A DNA stretch of 64,000 nt, taken from positions 806,001 through 870,000 of the forward strand of contig JAXGMQ010000001.1 of NCBI GenBank assembly GCA_040768585.1. The letters run 5' to 3'. A program made the translations under genes and the position numbers. The notes beneath the pieces are model-generated. The model was not told the DNA's origin. It made no database searches and saw only the letters and a program-made list of their open reading frames with translations. Numbering within the stretch: the first letter of the stretch is position 1; each line of letters opens with the position of its first letter. Of the stretch, positions 50,833 to 59,678 are shown piece by piece. Source of the DNA: JAXGMQ01 sp040768585 (GTDB lineage Bacteria > Caldisericota > Caldisericia > JAAYUI01).

Positions 50833-53375
50833 GGCATCGCCGGGTAGGCAATCTCAACTGTTCTTGTCTCAGCATGCCACTTCACTGACGATCCGAGTTG
50901 CTCCGATACAAATCTGACAGGCACATACGTCGAGTTGTCTACGATTATTGGCGGGGAATCAAGTTCTCTGTCAGCCCCGTTGACTTTGGCCACACTCTTC
51001 CCAATCCAGAGTTCGACCTTGTTTCCCTCAAGTTCAAATACGACCTTTCGTTCCTCTGCTATCCATTCGATTGAGGCGTCAAGAGCCTCACTCAAAGCTC
51101 TAAGGGGCACATATGTTCTGCTGTTGTTAATGATTGGCGCTCTGCTTGTCTCAAAGTCTCTGGGTTGACCAACCGTTTTTATACGGAAGATTGGATTGCC
51201 GATGTCCATCTCAATAACCTTGCCCACAACTGCAACAGGAAGAACCTTTACGCTAAAGTTTCCACCATTGGTCTTGAAATCTATTGACTCCTCTTCCAAG
51301 GTTTTCCAGGCGTCAGCTTTTGTAAAGTTGTACGTCACATAGACTGCCAGTGTGTCATCACCGATTTTTGAGACACTCAGCTCCAATTTTTCTGATGTCG
51401 CTGATACAGAGCCATCAAGCGGTGTCTCTCCGATATTCTTGAGTTGAATGACCTTCTTTATTTTCTCTGGGTAGTAGACGGTTCCCCAATCCAACTCGCT
51501 TTGTTTCACTTCAAGCTTTGCAGGTTTCTTTTCTGGTTCTGGTTCTTTGCCTTCAGCAAGATTGAGTACTCTCATATTGCCGGAATCAAGAATTGTCATC
51601 TGTTTTCCATTTGAACGAATTCTAGTTGGATAGAACATCTTGTCTGGATCTTTGGCGTATGATTCCTTGCTTCTTTCGGCTCCAATCATCCCTTTCTCAC
51701 CCAGCTCATACACAATCTCACCTGAGTCCGAAACACTGCATACCTTTGACCTAACCGAGTCCAAAACAAACATCTCGCCACTTTCTATGAAACACATCGA
51801 GTTTGGCCACTCAAATCCAGCAAGCCTTATCCTTGATGAAAAAGCGCCAGATGGGCTGAATTTCCCGATGACATTATCCTCTGGGCAAATCACATAGATG
51901 TTGCCATGTCTGTCAACGGCAACATCCGAAAGGTTTGAGGCATCGAGTAATTCCGCTGCCTTAAAAGTGATTGGCAACCCAGCCGAGTAGACCGTCACCT
52001 GTCCAATAGAATCGAGTACAAATACCTTACCGCTCCACACCTTCATCGCCACAATGACGCCTGTATCATCAATTGAGGCTGGAATGTCAACGCTGGATTT
52101 TCTCTTCCAATCCTTCTCGTCAAACTCAACCACACTCAAACCAGTTGCCACATATACACTGTCTTTGTAGATGTCGATATCAGCGCCGACCGTTAGGTCC
52201 AGCCCCGGCAGTCCCGATGTCTCAGATTTCAGTGGGGTAACCGACTCTAGTTCTCCCGTTGTGGTGTATGTTCTAATCCTTGGGGGCGCTCCCTCAAGGA
52301 TAAGCGTTTTTCCATCTTCGGTTGCAATTGCCGAAACCGGGTAAACAAGCGACTCTTCCGAGATTTCCCCCGCAACCACACCTCCATCAGCAGTGATGAT
52401 TTTCGAGAGGAAAGGTTGGCACAAAACAGGTTCTCCGCCAAAGTTCGCGACATCAAACACTGATGAGGTGATGATGTTTGAGCTGTTTGACTTTATTGAT
52501 TTCTTCTCGATGAAATCGCCATTTTTACCAAAAGTCCTCAACACCCATTCACCTTTGTTGGTGTCTATATCCGTAAGATAGAGTTTCTCTCCGATAAGTT
52601 CAAAACTAAAACTGCTCCATACCAGATGGTCTTCTGAAACAAACCCATCCTGAGAACCAGCAAATTCTGTGACAAACTTACCCTCTTTTGTCCACACTGT
52701 TACGGCATTCTCATGGTCATCACTTCCCATCTCACCTCTTGAGAACGAGTCGAGAACATAGACGTTATCTTCATCAACTCTCACAGCAACGGGATTTGTA
52801 ACCTTTCCTTTGCCGGAACCAACCTCACCAATGCTTCTTATCAAAAATCCTTTTGGGCTCATCACATTTATGCACTTGCTATTGTCAAGAATATAGATAT
52901 TTCCATCATCATCGACAGTGAAACCATGCCCAGGGTTCATCTCATCCTCTGAGGAAAAGTTACCGAGTACAACGTGTTCCCCATCATCTGTGAGTTTGAC
53001 AATCTCGTTGTCCGTCATCAGATACAAGTTTCCGGCTTCATCAGACGATATGCCCATCTCGTTGAGAACAAAGAGTCCGGATGAGATATCCATTGAAAGA
53101 GTTTTCTTCATAAACGACTCTCTCACAAAATCGGGCAAAACAAATTGTGATACCGATTTTACATTTTTCGAGAACACTGATATCAAGCCCGTGGAGACAT
53201 CGAGTACCGCGAGTCTATCACCAGGCATATGGCAAGCCTTGAGCGGCATACCCACTTCGCCAGTCTGAGGACCATGCCCAACCGTTGTGAAAACATAATT
53301 GACACTGGCGCTGGCAAACGGCAAAAGAACCGTCAGAATACACAAGACAGTAAAAAGTGACGCAATCTTTTTCAT
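50829..53375 (-). CDS. Secreted NHL-type propeller with stalk domain
   Basis: An 848-residue exported protein with a signal peptide (1-23). About 30-620 is a beta-propeller of NHL/SMP-30-like repeats (DDDGNIYILDNSKCINVMSP, DEDNVYVLDSFSRGEMGSDD, DRHGNIYVICPEDNVIGKFS, ESGEMFVLDSVRSKVCSVSD). An Ig-like module lies at about 630-720. The last 125 residues are a stalk domain: NSRTYVPLRALSEALDASIEW, then VNGADRELDSPP and NSTYVPVRFVSEQLGSSVKW. AGGAGG lies 9 nt before the ATG. It is the last host-type gene before the phage block. Probably extracellular. Confidence 0.8.
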   Translation of the reverse strand: MKKIASLFTVLCILTVLLPFASASVNYVFTTVGHGPQTGEVGMPLKACHMPGDRLAVLDVSTGLISVFSKNVKSVSQFVLPDFVRESFMKKTLSMDISSGLFVLNEMGISSDEAGNLYLMTDNEIVKLTDDGEHVVLGNFSSEDEMNPGHGFTVDDDGNIYILDNSKCINVMSPKGFLIRSIGEVGSGKGKVTNPVAVRVDEDNVYVLDSFSRGEMGSDDHENAVTVWTKEGKFVTEFAGSQDGFVSEDHLVWSSFSFELIGEKLYLTDIDTNKGEWVLRTFGKNGDFIEKKSIKSNSSNIITSSVFDVANFGGEPVLCQPFLSKIITADGGVVAGEISEESLVYPVSAIATEDGKTLILEGAPPRIRTYTTTGELESVTPLKSETSGLPGLDLTVGADIDIYKDSVYVATGLSVVEFDEKDWKRKSSVDIPASIDDTGVIVAMKVWSGKVFVLDSIGQVTVYSAGLPITFKAAELLDASNLSDVAVDRHGNIYVICPEDNVIGKFSPSGAFSSRIRLAGFEWPNSMCFIESGEMFVLDSVRSKVCSVSDSGEIVYELGEKGMIGAERSKESYAKDPDKMFYPTRIRSNGKQMTILDSGNMRVLNLAEGKEPEPEKKPAKLEVKQSELDWGTVYYPEKIKKVIQLKNIGETPLDGSVSATSEKLELSVSKIGDDTLAVYVTYNFTKADAWKTLEEESIDFKTNGGNFSVKVLPVAVVGKVIEMDIGNPIFRIKTVGQPRDFETSRAPIINNSRTYVPLRALSEALDASIEWIAEERKVVFELEGNKVELWIGKSVAKVNGADRELDSPPIIVDNSTYVPVRFVSEQLGSSVKWHAETRTVEIAYPAMP

Positions 53376-53711
53376 AAGGGCAAGCCTCCTAATGAGTATG
53401 ATTCTATTTGATGGGTTTCTCTGGTCAATGTAGAATCACAACGATGGTTCTTTAAAGAAAGAAGGTCGTCATTGAGCGGTTTTTCCCAAATAATCAAATG
53501 AATATAATATTGTATCATACCAATACTGTCTCACAAGAATTAGTAACACCTTCTTATGTTAGATCAGCTATTTATCTCCGTTTATACAAGCATTACTAAC
53601 TTTAACAATTTGCACCTAGTCGGATTTAGGGTATTGACATTCTATATTGTGTATGTACAATAACTAATGTCCCCTTTCTGTATCTAAATTTTTAGCTAAT
53701 GGGAGGAATTA
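53376..53711. other. Boundary region before the phage block
   Basis: 336 bp without a gene. AT-rich; it holds the promoter/operator described separately near its right end. I find no tRNA end, no clear direct repeat and no small-terminase or repressor gene here, so the left end of the phage-like segment cannot be fixed. Confidence 0.5.
53634..53662 (+). promoter_or_regulatory. Promoter/operator of the phage structural operon
   Basis: TTGACA (53634-53639), a 16-nt spacer and TACAAT (53656-53661). An inverted repeat TATTGT (53645-53650) - 6 nt - ACAATA (53657-53662) covers the -10 box, as expected of a repressor site. The leader of about 45 nt carries GGGAGG just before the terminase start. 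Confidence 0.6.
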
Positions 53712-55124
53712 TTGGATAGAAATTTTAAAACTCTTTCTGAGATTGGAAAATACATAGCCAGGACGCTAGGCATCAAACTCTTCCCTCACCACCTGAAGTG
53801 GCTTGCAGAGTTTGAAAATGGGTGGGACAGGCGAGTACAACTCTCACCTAGAGGACATGGAAAAACCACAATCTGGGGGGTTATTGGCATCATTAGCCTG
53901 ATTATCAAGAATCCCAACATAAGGATTCTTCTTATCTCAAAAACTGAAAAACTCGCATCAAGACTTCTGGTACAAATCACCCGCTCGATTGAGCAGATTA
54001 ACAAACATTCAGACATACATCTTGAAGTCGACAAACCCCACAACAAGACAGAGCTTCGGGTAAAAGGAAGCAAAAGCAAAGAACCAACCCTAACAGCCAC
54101 AGGAGTCCAAGGGGCTGTCACAGGTATGCACTACGACTTCATCTTGTGTGACGACATCCTCGATGAGAAAAACACACAAACACGGGAACAACGAGAGGCC
54201 GTCAGGGAGTGGTTTATGGGGTCACTACTACAGCTTGCTCTTCCCCAGACAAGGATTCTGGTGCTTGGCACCAGGAAACACCCAGATGATCTGTATGGGG
54301 AATTCTTGAAAAACCATGCCTGGGACAAATCGGTAGAGAGAGCAATCATCAGATACCCAAAGAATTTCAGGGACGCAGTTGAGAACGGAAAACCGATAAA
54401 CCAATTCTTTGAGTTCAGCCCAGAGGGAAAACTGCTATCGGTCAAAAAGACGGGCAAGTGGGAGGTGCTCTGGCCTGAGGTTTGGGACATCGACAGATTG
54501 TTGCTTGATAGGCACCTAAGCGGTGGAAACCTCTTCGACAGAGAGAAACAAAACGATGTCAGAAACTTCTCAGGAAACATCTTCAAAGAGACTTGGATAA
54601 AGCACTACCACCACACACCAGCGCGAGAGGAGTTATGTGTCTACATGGCGTGCGATTTGGCAATCTCACAGTCTGAGAATGCCGACAGTTTTTGTGTGGC
54701 GGTAGTGGGTATAAACCAAGAGGGCAACTGGTTCCTGCTTGACCTTTATGCAGGCAAACACACCACTCTTGAGCAGCTGTCGATAATCGAAGAAATGCAC
54801 ACCAGGTGGAAGCCAACAAAACTAGGAGTTGAGGATGTTGGATATCAACGCTCGATGATAGACCTGCTTAAGGCTAAGGGGATTGTCGCAAATCCAATAA
54901 AACATGGAGGCAGGTCAAAAAGAGCGAGAATCTCATCACTCCAGCCTCTTTTTGAGGATGGAAGAGTGTTTGTGGCAAAGGGACACACTGAGTTTATTGC
55001 AGAGCTTCTCGAGTTCCCAAACGGGAGCCACGACGACAGGATAGACGCATTTGAGATGGCGATATCACAAGGACAAAAAAGGGACAGGATGAAAATCGAT
55101 TTCTTGGAGGTAAGAAAAGCATGA
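53712..55124 (+). CDS. terL: Phage terminase large subunit
   Basis: A 470-residue packaging motor. The ATPase part shows SPRGHGKTTIWGVIGI (Walker A, about 42-57), RILLISKTEKLASRLL, and Walker B-like FILCDDILDEKNTQ. The C-terminal nuclease has an RNase H-fold with MACDLAISQ (about 315), KLGVEDVGYQRSMID and SHDDRIDAFEMAI as metal-binding acids. It translocates DNA into proheads and cuts it. The start is a TTG with GGGAGG 7 nt upstream. No small terminase subunit precedes it. Length is normal. The stop overlaps the portal ATG (ATGA). Confidence 0.93.
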   Translation: MDRNFKTLSEIGKYIARTLGIKLFPHHLKWLAEFENGWDRRVQLSPRGHGKTTIWGVIGIISLIIKNPNIRILLISKTEKLASRLLVQITRSIEQINKHSDIHLEVDKPHNKTELRVKGSKSKEPTLTATGVQGAVTGMHYDFILCDDILDEKNTQTREQREAVREWFMGSLLQLALPQTRILVLGTRKHPDDLYGEFLKNHAWDKSVERAIIRYPKNFRDAVENGKPINQFFEFSPEGKLLSVKKTGKWEVLWPEVWDIDRLLLDRHLSGGNLFDREKQNDVRNFSGNIFKETWIKHYHHTPAREELCVYMACDLAISQSENADSFCVAVVGINQEGNWFLLDLYAGKHTTLEQLSIIEEMHTRWKPTKLGVEDVGYQRSMIDLLKAKGIVANPIKHGGRSKRARISSLQPLFEDGRVFVAKGHTEFIAELLEFPNGSHDDRIDAFEMAISQGQKRDRMKIDFLEVRKA

Positions 55125-56344
55125 AAAAAGCCACGATTGATATTGTAGAGAGCGACAGTCAGATTGGTACACGCCAAATAACTGACACCTTCTCAGGGGT
55201 AGGTGGAATAATCCATCCCCCACCAACGCTCAACTTTGACACCCTTCTTGAGCTCTACCAGAGTTCAGAGATTTATTACCGCGCAGTAAATGTAAAGGCT
55301 CAGTACACGGCAGGGCTTGGGTGGAAGCTGGTCAACACAGACGGCACAGGAGATAAGATTGACTACGACAGAGCAATGAGGTTCTTTGAAGAGTGCAACC
55401 CAAACCTCTCTTTCGATGAACTCTTGCTTCAGGTCATGGTCGACCTTGAATGCCTGGGGAATGCCTATCTTGAGGCAACTCGAGACTCCTTTGGTCAGCT
55501 TGCCAGACTCTACCACATCCCGCCAGAAACAATCAGACTCAAGAGAGATGGCGGGTTTGTCCAGATGCAAGGAGGCAAAAGACGAGACTTTGCAAGGTTT
55601 GGAGCAGAGGAAATTCCAACTGACGATGACGGTCTCCCACAGTCTGAGATAATTCATATCGCAAAGTACAACCCAGCGTCAGCATTCTATGGCATCCCAG
55701 ACGCTGTGCCAGCGATTGGCTCAACCATGGGTGACCTCATGGCAAGAGATTACAACGTGAATTTCTTCGACAACAACGCAGCCCCGCAGTATTGCCTCAT
55801 GGTCTCAGGCGGAACACTTGACGAGAAGGATAGGCAAGACTTGCAGGAATACCTCTCAAACCTCAAGGGCAACCCGCACAAAACCATGATTATCCAGTTC
55901 CCGCAAGGGGTAACAGGAGAACTCAAGCCAATATCAACCACCCCAAAGGAAGCGTCATTCAACGATTACAGAAAGACGAATCGCGACCTGATGGTTGTTG
56001 CGCACGGTGTGCCACCGCACCTGCTTGGCATCATCGAGAGTGGAAACCTTGGCGGTGGCACAGGTGAGACGCAACTCGCCAACTTCAAAAACCTCGTGAT
56101 CTCACCAAGACAAAGGTTTTTAGCTGAAAGAATCACAAGATACATCCTAAGACGTGGGCTTGGTGTTGCGAGTTGGAGCTTTACTTTCAATGAGCTTGAC
56201 GCTGAGGATGAGTTCAGGATTGCCCAAACTGACAAAACCTTAATAGAGGCAGGAGTGCTAACAGTAAACGAGGTCAGACGAAAAATGGGCTATCCTGAAC
56301 TTACAAATCCAGATGAGGAGGGAGGTGAGACAGAGGAGGAATAA
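55121..56344 (+). CDS. Phage portal protein
   Basis: A 407-residue portal of the PBSX/HK97-related type: LYQSSEIYYRAVNVKAQYTAG (about 45-66), ECLGNAYLEATRDSFGQLARLYHIPPETIR-like central strand, DVVHIR-like SEIIHIAKYN, FYGIPDAVPAIGS, and GVPPHLLGIIESGNLGGGTGE. It forms the ring at the prohead vertex through which DNA passes. It overlaps terL by 4 bp. The C-terminal tail is Glu-rich. The order terminase-portal-protease-capsid is the standard head module. Confidence 0.92.
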   Translation: MKKATIDIVESDSQIGTRQITDTFSGVGGIIHPPPTLNFDTLLELYQSSEIYYRAVNVKAQYTAGLGWKLVNTDGTGDKIDYDRAMRFFEECNPNLSFDELLLQVMVDLECLGNAYLEATRDSFGQLARLYHIPPETIRLKRDGGFVQMQGGKRRDFARFGAEEIPTDDDGLPQSEIIHIAKYNPASAFYGIPDAVPAIGSTMGDLMARDYNVNFFDNNAAPQYCLMVSGGTLDEKDRQDLQEYLSNLKGNPHKTMIIQFPQGVTGELKPISTTPKEASFNDYRKTNRDLMVVAHGVPPHLLGIIESGNLGGGTGETQLANFKNLVISPRQRFLAERITRYILRRGLGVASWSFTFNELDAEDEFRIAQTDKTLIEAGVLTVNEVRRKMGYPELTNPDEEGGETEEE

Positions 56345-56402
56345 TCATAAGTTTGATTTGACCTTCAAAGCTCAATTTACACAGAAAATTTTGGAGGATT
56401 TG

Positions 56403-57131
56403 ATGAAAAAGGTCGAAAAAAAAGGAGCAAAGGGCAACATCGTTTGGGGGATGGCAACAACTGAAGCGCTTGATAAACAAGGGGACATCACATCAAGTCG
56501 GGCAATTTCTGAGGCTCTTCCTGAATATTCCAAATGGAGAAACATCAGGGAAATGCACCAGGCAAAAACGGTTGGAGTTGCCAAACACCTCATCATGCTG
56601 CCAAAGGGATTGCTTGTTGGCGCTGAGATTACAGACAGAGAGTGCATAAAAAAGATTGAATCAGGCATGTACGGCGGGTTTTCTATCGGTGGGATTATCC
56701 ACAAGAGGGAGCAGAAGTTTGTGGAGGGACGGTCGGTATCAGTCATAACAAAACTCACCATCGCTGAAATCTCAATAGTTGACCAGCCTGCAAACCCAGA
56801 GACAGGTTTTATTTTTGAGACAAAGGAAAGGAAGGACAAAAAATTGTTCGAGAAATGGTTTGGAAAAAGCGCACCAGCTTCTGAGGATGACAGCGACATC
56901 ATAACAGATGTCTCATCACACGAGCTGCTTCAAAGACTCCTCGATGAGAGCACAAGGATGAACGAGATTATCGACAATCTGCTTGAGATTTGCGAAAAGC
57001 TCGACTGTGAGATTGAGAATCTCTCAGGGAGAGTTGATGCTCTTGAGTCCAGGTTCACACAGAAGAAGTCGATTATGCCAGAGAACAGAACCACATCAAA
57101 GTGGTCATCTGTTGTCAGACTGTTTTCATAA
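56403..57131 (+). CDS. XkdF-like prohead protease
   Basis: A 242-residue protein of the XkdF/S78-2 serine protease family. It shows ALDKQGDITSSRAISEALPEY, EMHQAKTVGVAKHL with the candidate catalytic His, GGFSIGGIIHKRE with the candidate Ser, and TIAEISIVDQPANPETGF, the family ending. The C-terminal 60 residues form a coiled coil (NEIIDNLLEICEKLDCEIEN) that may work as a scaffold. The ATG at 56403 follows GGAGG by 5-6 nt; the frame is open further upstream but overlaps the portal. Confidence 0.87.
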   Translation: MKKVEKKGAKGNIVWGMATTEALDKQGDITSSRAISEALPEYSKWRNIREMHQAKTVGVAKHLIMLPKGLLVGAEITDRECIKKIESGMYGGFSIGGIIHKREQKFVEGRSVSVITKLTIAEISIVDQPANPETGFIFETKERKDKKLFEKWFGKSAPASEDDSDIITDVSSHELLQRLLDESTRMNEIIDNLLEICEKLDCEIENLSGRVDALESRFTQKKSIMPENRTTSKWSSVVRLFS

Positions 57132-57159
57132 AGATAAAGGGAAAGGGAGTTAGTATTTT

Positions 57160-58338
57160 ATGATTAAAAACGAAGAACTGCTGTCAAAGGCTGCAATCAC
57201 ATCAGGCACATTTGCAACACGCGTTGGGCTCTCAACAGAGGATGCTGACAGATTCATCGACTATATCGTCGATGCATCATTCCTCAAAGACAACGCAAGG
57301 ATTGAGAAGATGAAGTCCAACACCAAGAAGCTTGTGAGACTTGGTATTGGTGAAGAGGTGCTAAGGCCTGGTACATACGGCTCAACCCAGGAGAACAGTG
57401 TGAGTGTCACAACCGAGGCGATAACACTCTCCTCAAAGGCGATGAAAGCGGTTGTACCAATTGGTGATGATGCCCTCATGGACAATATCGAGGGTGAGGC
57501 TTTTGCTGACCACCTCATGAAGATGGTAGCAAACCAGATTGGCAACCAGCTCGAGTATGCCTACCTAATGGGAGCAAACGTCGGCGACGCAATCACCAAA
57601 AACCACATCTGGGAGCAGCTTGACGGTTGGTATCCACAAGCAATCTCAACAGGTCACATTGTGGAGGGTTCGTCCTTCTCAGACAGATACATCGACGAGG
57701 AGAAGCTCTCGAAGGCGATAAAGACCCTGAACAGCAAGTACAGAGGCAACCGCGACAATCTTAGATTCGTAATGTCTGACGACCTCTACCAGGACTTTGT
57801 CGAGGTTATTGGTAATCGCACCACCCCACTTGGTGACAGCGCTATCACAGGCGAATCGCTGCTCTCGTTTGGCAGAGTGCCACTCGCACCATGCGCCTTG
57901 CTTCCAAACAACTTGCCAGTTGCAGTATCAGGCGGTGCAGCATCCACACTTTCGGTAGCTGCAACAGCGACAGACACAACCATCACAGTTGTTGACGGAA
58001 GCTCATTCACAGCAGGCGACTACATCACAATCGGAGTCGGTTCCACCCAGGAAATCAAAGAGATCGATTCAGTCTCAACCAATGACATCACACTCAAGTC
58101 AGCTCTCTCATATGACCACTCAATCGGTGAAGCGACAGTTGAAGTCTCACTCGATGGCACTTTCACCATGCTTTGTGACTACAACAACCTCATACTTGGT
58201 ATTCAGCAGGATGTCCAAATCGAGACAGAACGCAGAGCCACAGAGGGTGTGACATATTTTGTTGTCACCATCAGATGCGACTGCGCTCTTGAGAACCCAG
58301 ACGCTGTTGTTGTGCTCAAGGACCTCAAGGTGAAGTAG
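57160..58338 (+). CDS. Phage major capsid protein
   Basis: A 392-residue protein of the HK97 fold. The N-terminal helix part (ELLSKAAITSGTFATRVGLS, FIDYIVDASFLKDNARIEKM) and the ITLSSKAMKAVVPIGDDALMDN strand-helix are typical; FVMSDDLYQDFVEVIGNR and GYPVVxx-like FGRVPLAPCALLPN follow. At about 257-325 an extra beta-rich module is inserted (STLSVAATATDTTITVVDGS, then DYITIGVGSTQEI, ending YDHSIG). A near relative of this module also lies in the tail tube protein. The last 60 residues return to the capsid fold. The gene follows the protease by 28 bp with AAAGGGAG before the ATG. Confidence 0.85.
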   Translation: MIKNEELLSKAAITSGTFATRVGLSTEDADRFIDYIVDASFLKDNARIEKMKSNTKKLVRLGIGEEVLRPGTYGSTQENSVSVTTEAITLSSKAMKAVVPIGDDALMDNIEGEAFADHLMKMVANQIGNQLEYAYLMGANVGDAITKNHIWEQLDGWYPQAISTGHIVEGSSFSDRYIDEEKLSKAIKTLNSKYRGNRDNLRFVMSDDLYQDFVEVIGNRTTPLGDSAITGESLLSFGRVPLAPCALLPNNLPVAVSGGAASTLSVAATATDTTITVVDGSSFTAGDYITIGVGSTQEIKEIDSVSTNDITLKSALSYDHSIGEATVEVSLDGTFTMLCDYNNLILGIQQDVQIETERRATEGVTYFVVTIRCDCALENPDAVVVLKDLKVK

Positions 58339-58341
58339 GCT

Positions 58342-58545
58342 ATGCCTATCTTTCAATTCACCGGGACTCAGGCAAGCATCACAACAAAGTGGAGAAAGTG
58401 GAACAAAGGCGAGACAAAGAAGGTCACAAACAAGACAGAGGTAAAGTGGCTGGGAGCAAGAGAAGATTTTGAGAAGGTAACATCAAAACAAAGAGGAGGG
58501 ACATCGAGTGTACACAGACATAACCCAGGTGAGGAAAACTCTTAA
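58342..58545 (+). CDS. Small phage head-region protein of unknown function
   Basis: A 67-residue basic protein (TTKWRKWNKGETKKVTNKTE) starting 3 bp after the capsid gene. Similar short proteins often stand between capsid and connector in siphovirus head modules. Its last 38 bp overlap the next gene, which has its own stronger ribosome site. I do not recognise a family. Confidence 0.5.
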   Translation: MPIFQFTGTQASITTKWRKWNKGETKKVTNKTEVKWLGAREDFEKVTSKQRGGTSSVHRHNPGEENS

Positions 58546-58876
58546 GGGCATCGACTCATCCATCATCCCCAACTCCTCCGAGACGGAGTTCTCAATCGAT
58601 TATGCCATCACAAAGGCAGGGAGGATAATCGATGCTCATCTTGGCGACCAGTTTGAGATGCCACAACCAGCGCCTGAAGCGATTGTTGAGATAGCAACAG
58701 AGCTATCGGCTTCGTTTTGTCTTGAGTACCTCTACAGCGAAGAGAACGGTGGGTTTTTTGAAACAGCCCACAGAAAATACAGAAGAGCTGTCGAGTTGCT
58801 AACAGACATCAGAAACGGTAAATCAAGCATCGGGCTTGAGGCAAAACCAGACTGGGAAGGACTCTGGGTATGCTAA
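58508..58876 (+). CDS. Phage head-tail connector (DUF1320/gp6-like)
   Basis: A 122-residue helical protein: SSETEFSIDYAITKAGRIID, HLGDQFEMPQPAPEAIVEIAT, ASFCLEYLYSEENGG. The helix pattern and gene position match head-completion adaptors (DUF1320, HK97 gp6-like). It starts with GTG, set by GAGGAGG 8 nt upstream. It overlaps the next gene by 7 bp. Confidence 0.72.
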   Translation: MYTDITQVRKTLKGIDSSIIPNSSETEFSIDYAITKAGRIIDAHLGDQFEMPQPAPEAIVEIATELSASFCLEYLYSEENGGFFETAHRKYRRAVELLTDIRNGKSSIGLEAKPDWEGLWVC

Positions 58877-59256
58877 GTTCCTTTGGTATCTCAAGCGAGA
58901 TTGAAGGCGTAAAGCACAAACTCGATTCTCTGAAGAATGTGTCAAAGGCTTTGGTTGAATCGGCAAACACAGTCTCTTCTGAGATTGATGCCAACTTCAA
59001 AGCCGGGGGCAGACCAAGGTGGAGCGGAGATAAGACTCTTATTGAAACAGGAGCTCTCAGGAAAACTGCTACTTCGGTTTCAGTGTCTGGCAACACAGCA
59101 TTAGTTGGTGCAAAACTTTCTGACATCCCTTATGCAAGAGTCCACCAACACGGAGGAAAACACATCCCCGCAAGGCCATATATGACCTTGCCAACATCAT
59201 GGAAAGAGACTGCCACAAGAGTCTTTGGAGAGACTTTGTTTGGAGGCGCAAGATGA
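58870..59256 (+). CDS. Phage virion morphogenesis protein (Mu gpG-like)
   Basis: A 128-residue protein with the pattern of the tail-completion family PF05069: RWSGDKTLIETGALRKTATS, VSGNTALVGAKLSDIPYARVHQ and HGGKHIPARPYMTLP. It likely joins the tail to the connector. It overlaps genes on both sides (7 bp and 4 bp), as expected in a tight phage operon. Confidence 0.85.
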   Translation: MLSSFGISSEIEGVKHKLDSLKNVSKALVESANTVSSEIDANFKAGGRPRWSGDKTLIETGALRKTATSVSVSGNTALVGAKLSDIPYARVHQHGGKHIPARPYMTLPTSWKETATRVFGETLFGGAR

Positions 59257-59660
59257 TACCCTACAGACAGATTATTGAGGAGATGAAGGCAAGTATTGAG
59301 ACAAGGTTTCCAACCCTTCAAGTCTTCGCTGGTCACAAGATGGCGGTAGCAAGGTACCCAAGCTGTGGAGTCACATTCTCCCCAGCAAGAGAAAAACCAC
59401 AAACGATAGGTGGGGGCAAAACAAAGACGCTGGGTGTGACACTCTCTGTCATGGTGAAAGAACTGACTGGTAAGGAGAACGGTTATCTAGCTCTTACTGA
59501 CTTGGTCTCAGAGGTTGAGGATGCAATAAGAGAACCTGATTTTCTTGAGAGCTACACTGCCGTGCTTGTTGAGACTGAGTTTGTCAAAAATCCAGTCTAT
59601 CTGGACAACACCTTCATCGTGCAAGCTCAACTGAGCCTGCAGATTGAATTGAATATCTAG
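59253..59660 (+). CDS. Phage tail terminator-like protein
   Basis: A 135-residue protein: MIPYRQIIEEMKASIETRFP, ARYPSCGVTFSPAREK, LGVTLSVMVKELTGKENGYL, VSEVEDAIREPD and FIVQAQLSLQIEL. Size, alpha-beta pattern and place (before the tail tube gene) fit a tail-terminator/minor tail protein. The ATG overlaps the previous stop by 4 bp and GGAGG lies 6 nt before it. Confidence 0.65.
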   Translation: MIPYRQIIEEMKASIETRFPTLQVFAGHKMAVARYPSCGVTFSPAREKPQTIGGGKTKTLGVTLSVMVKELTGKENGYLALTDLVSEVEDAIREPDFLESYTAVLVETEFVKNPVYLDNTFIVQAQLSLQIELNI

Positions 59661-59678
59661 GAAGGAGAAAAATAATTT

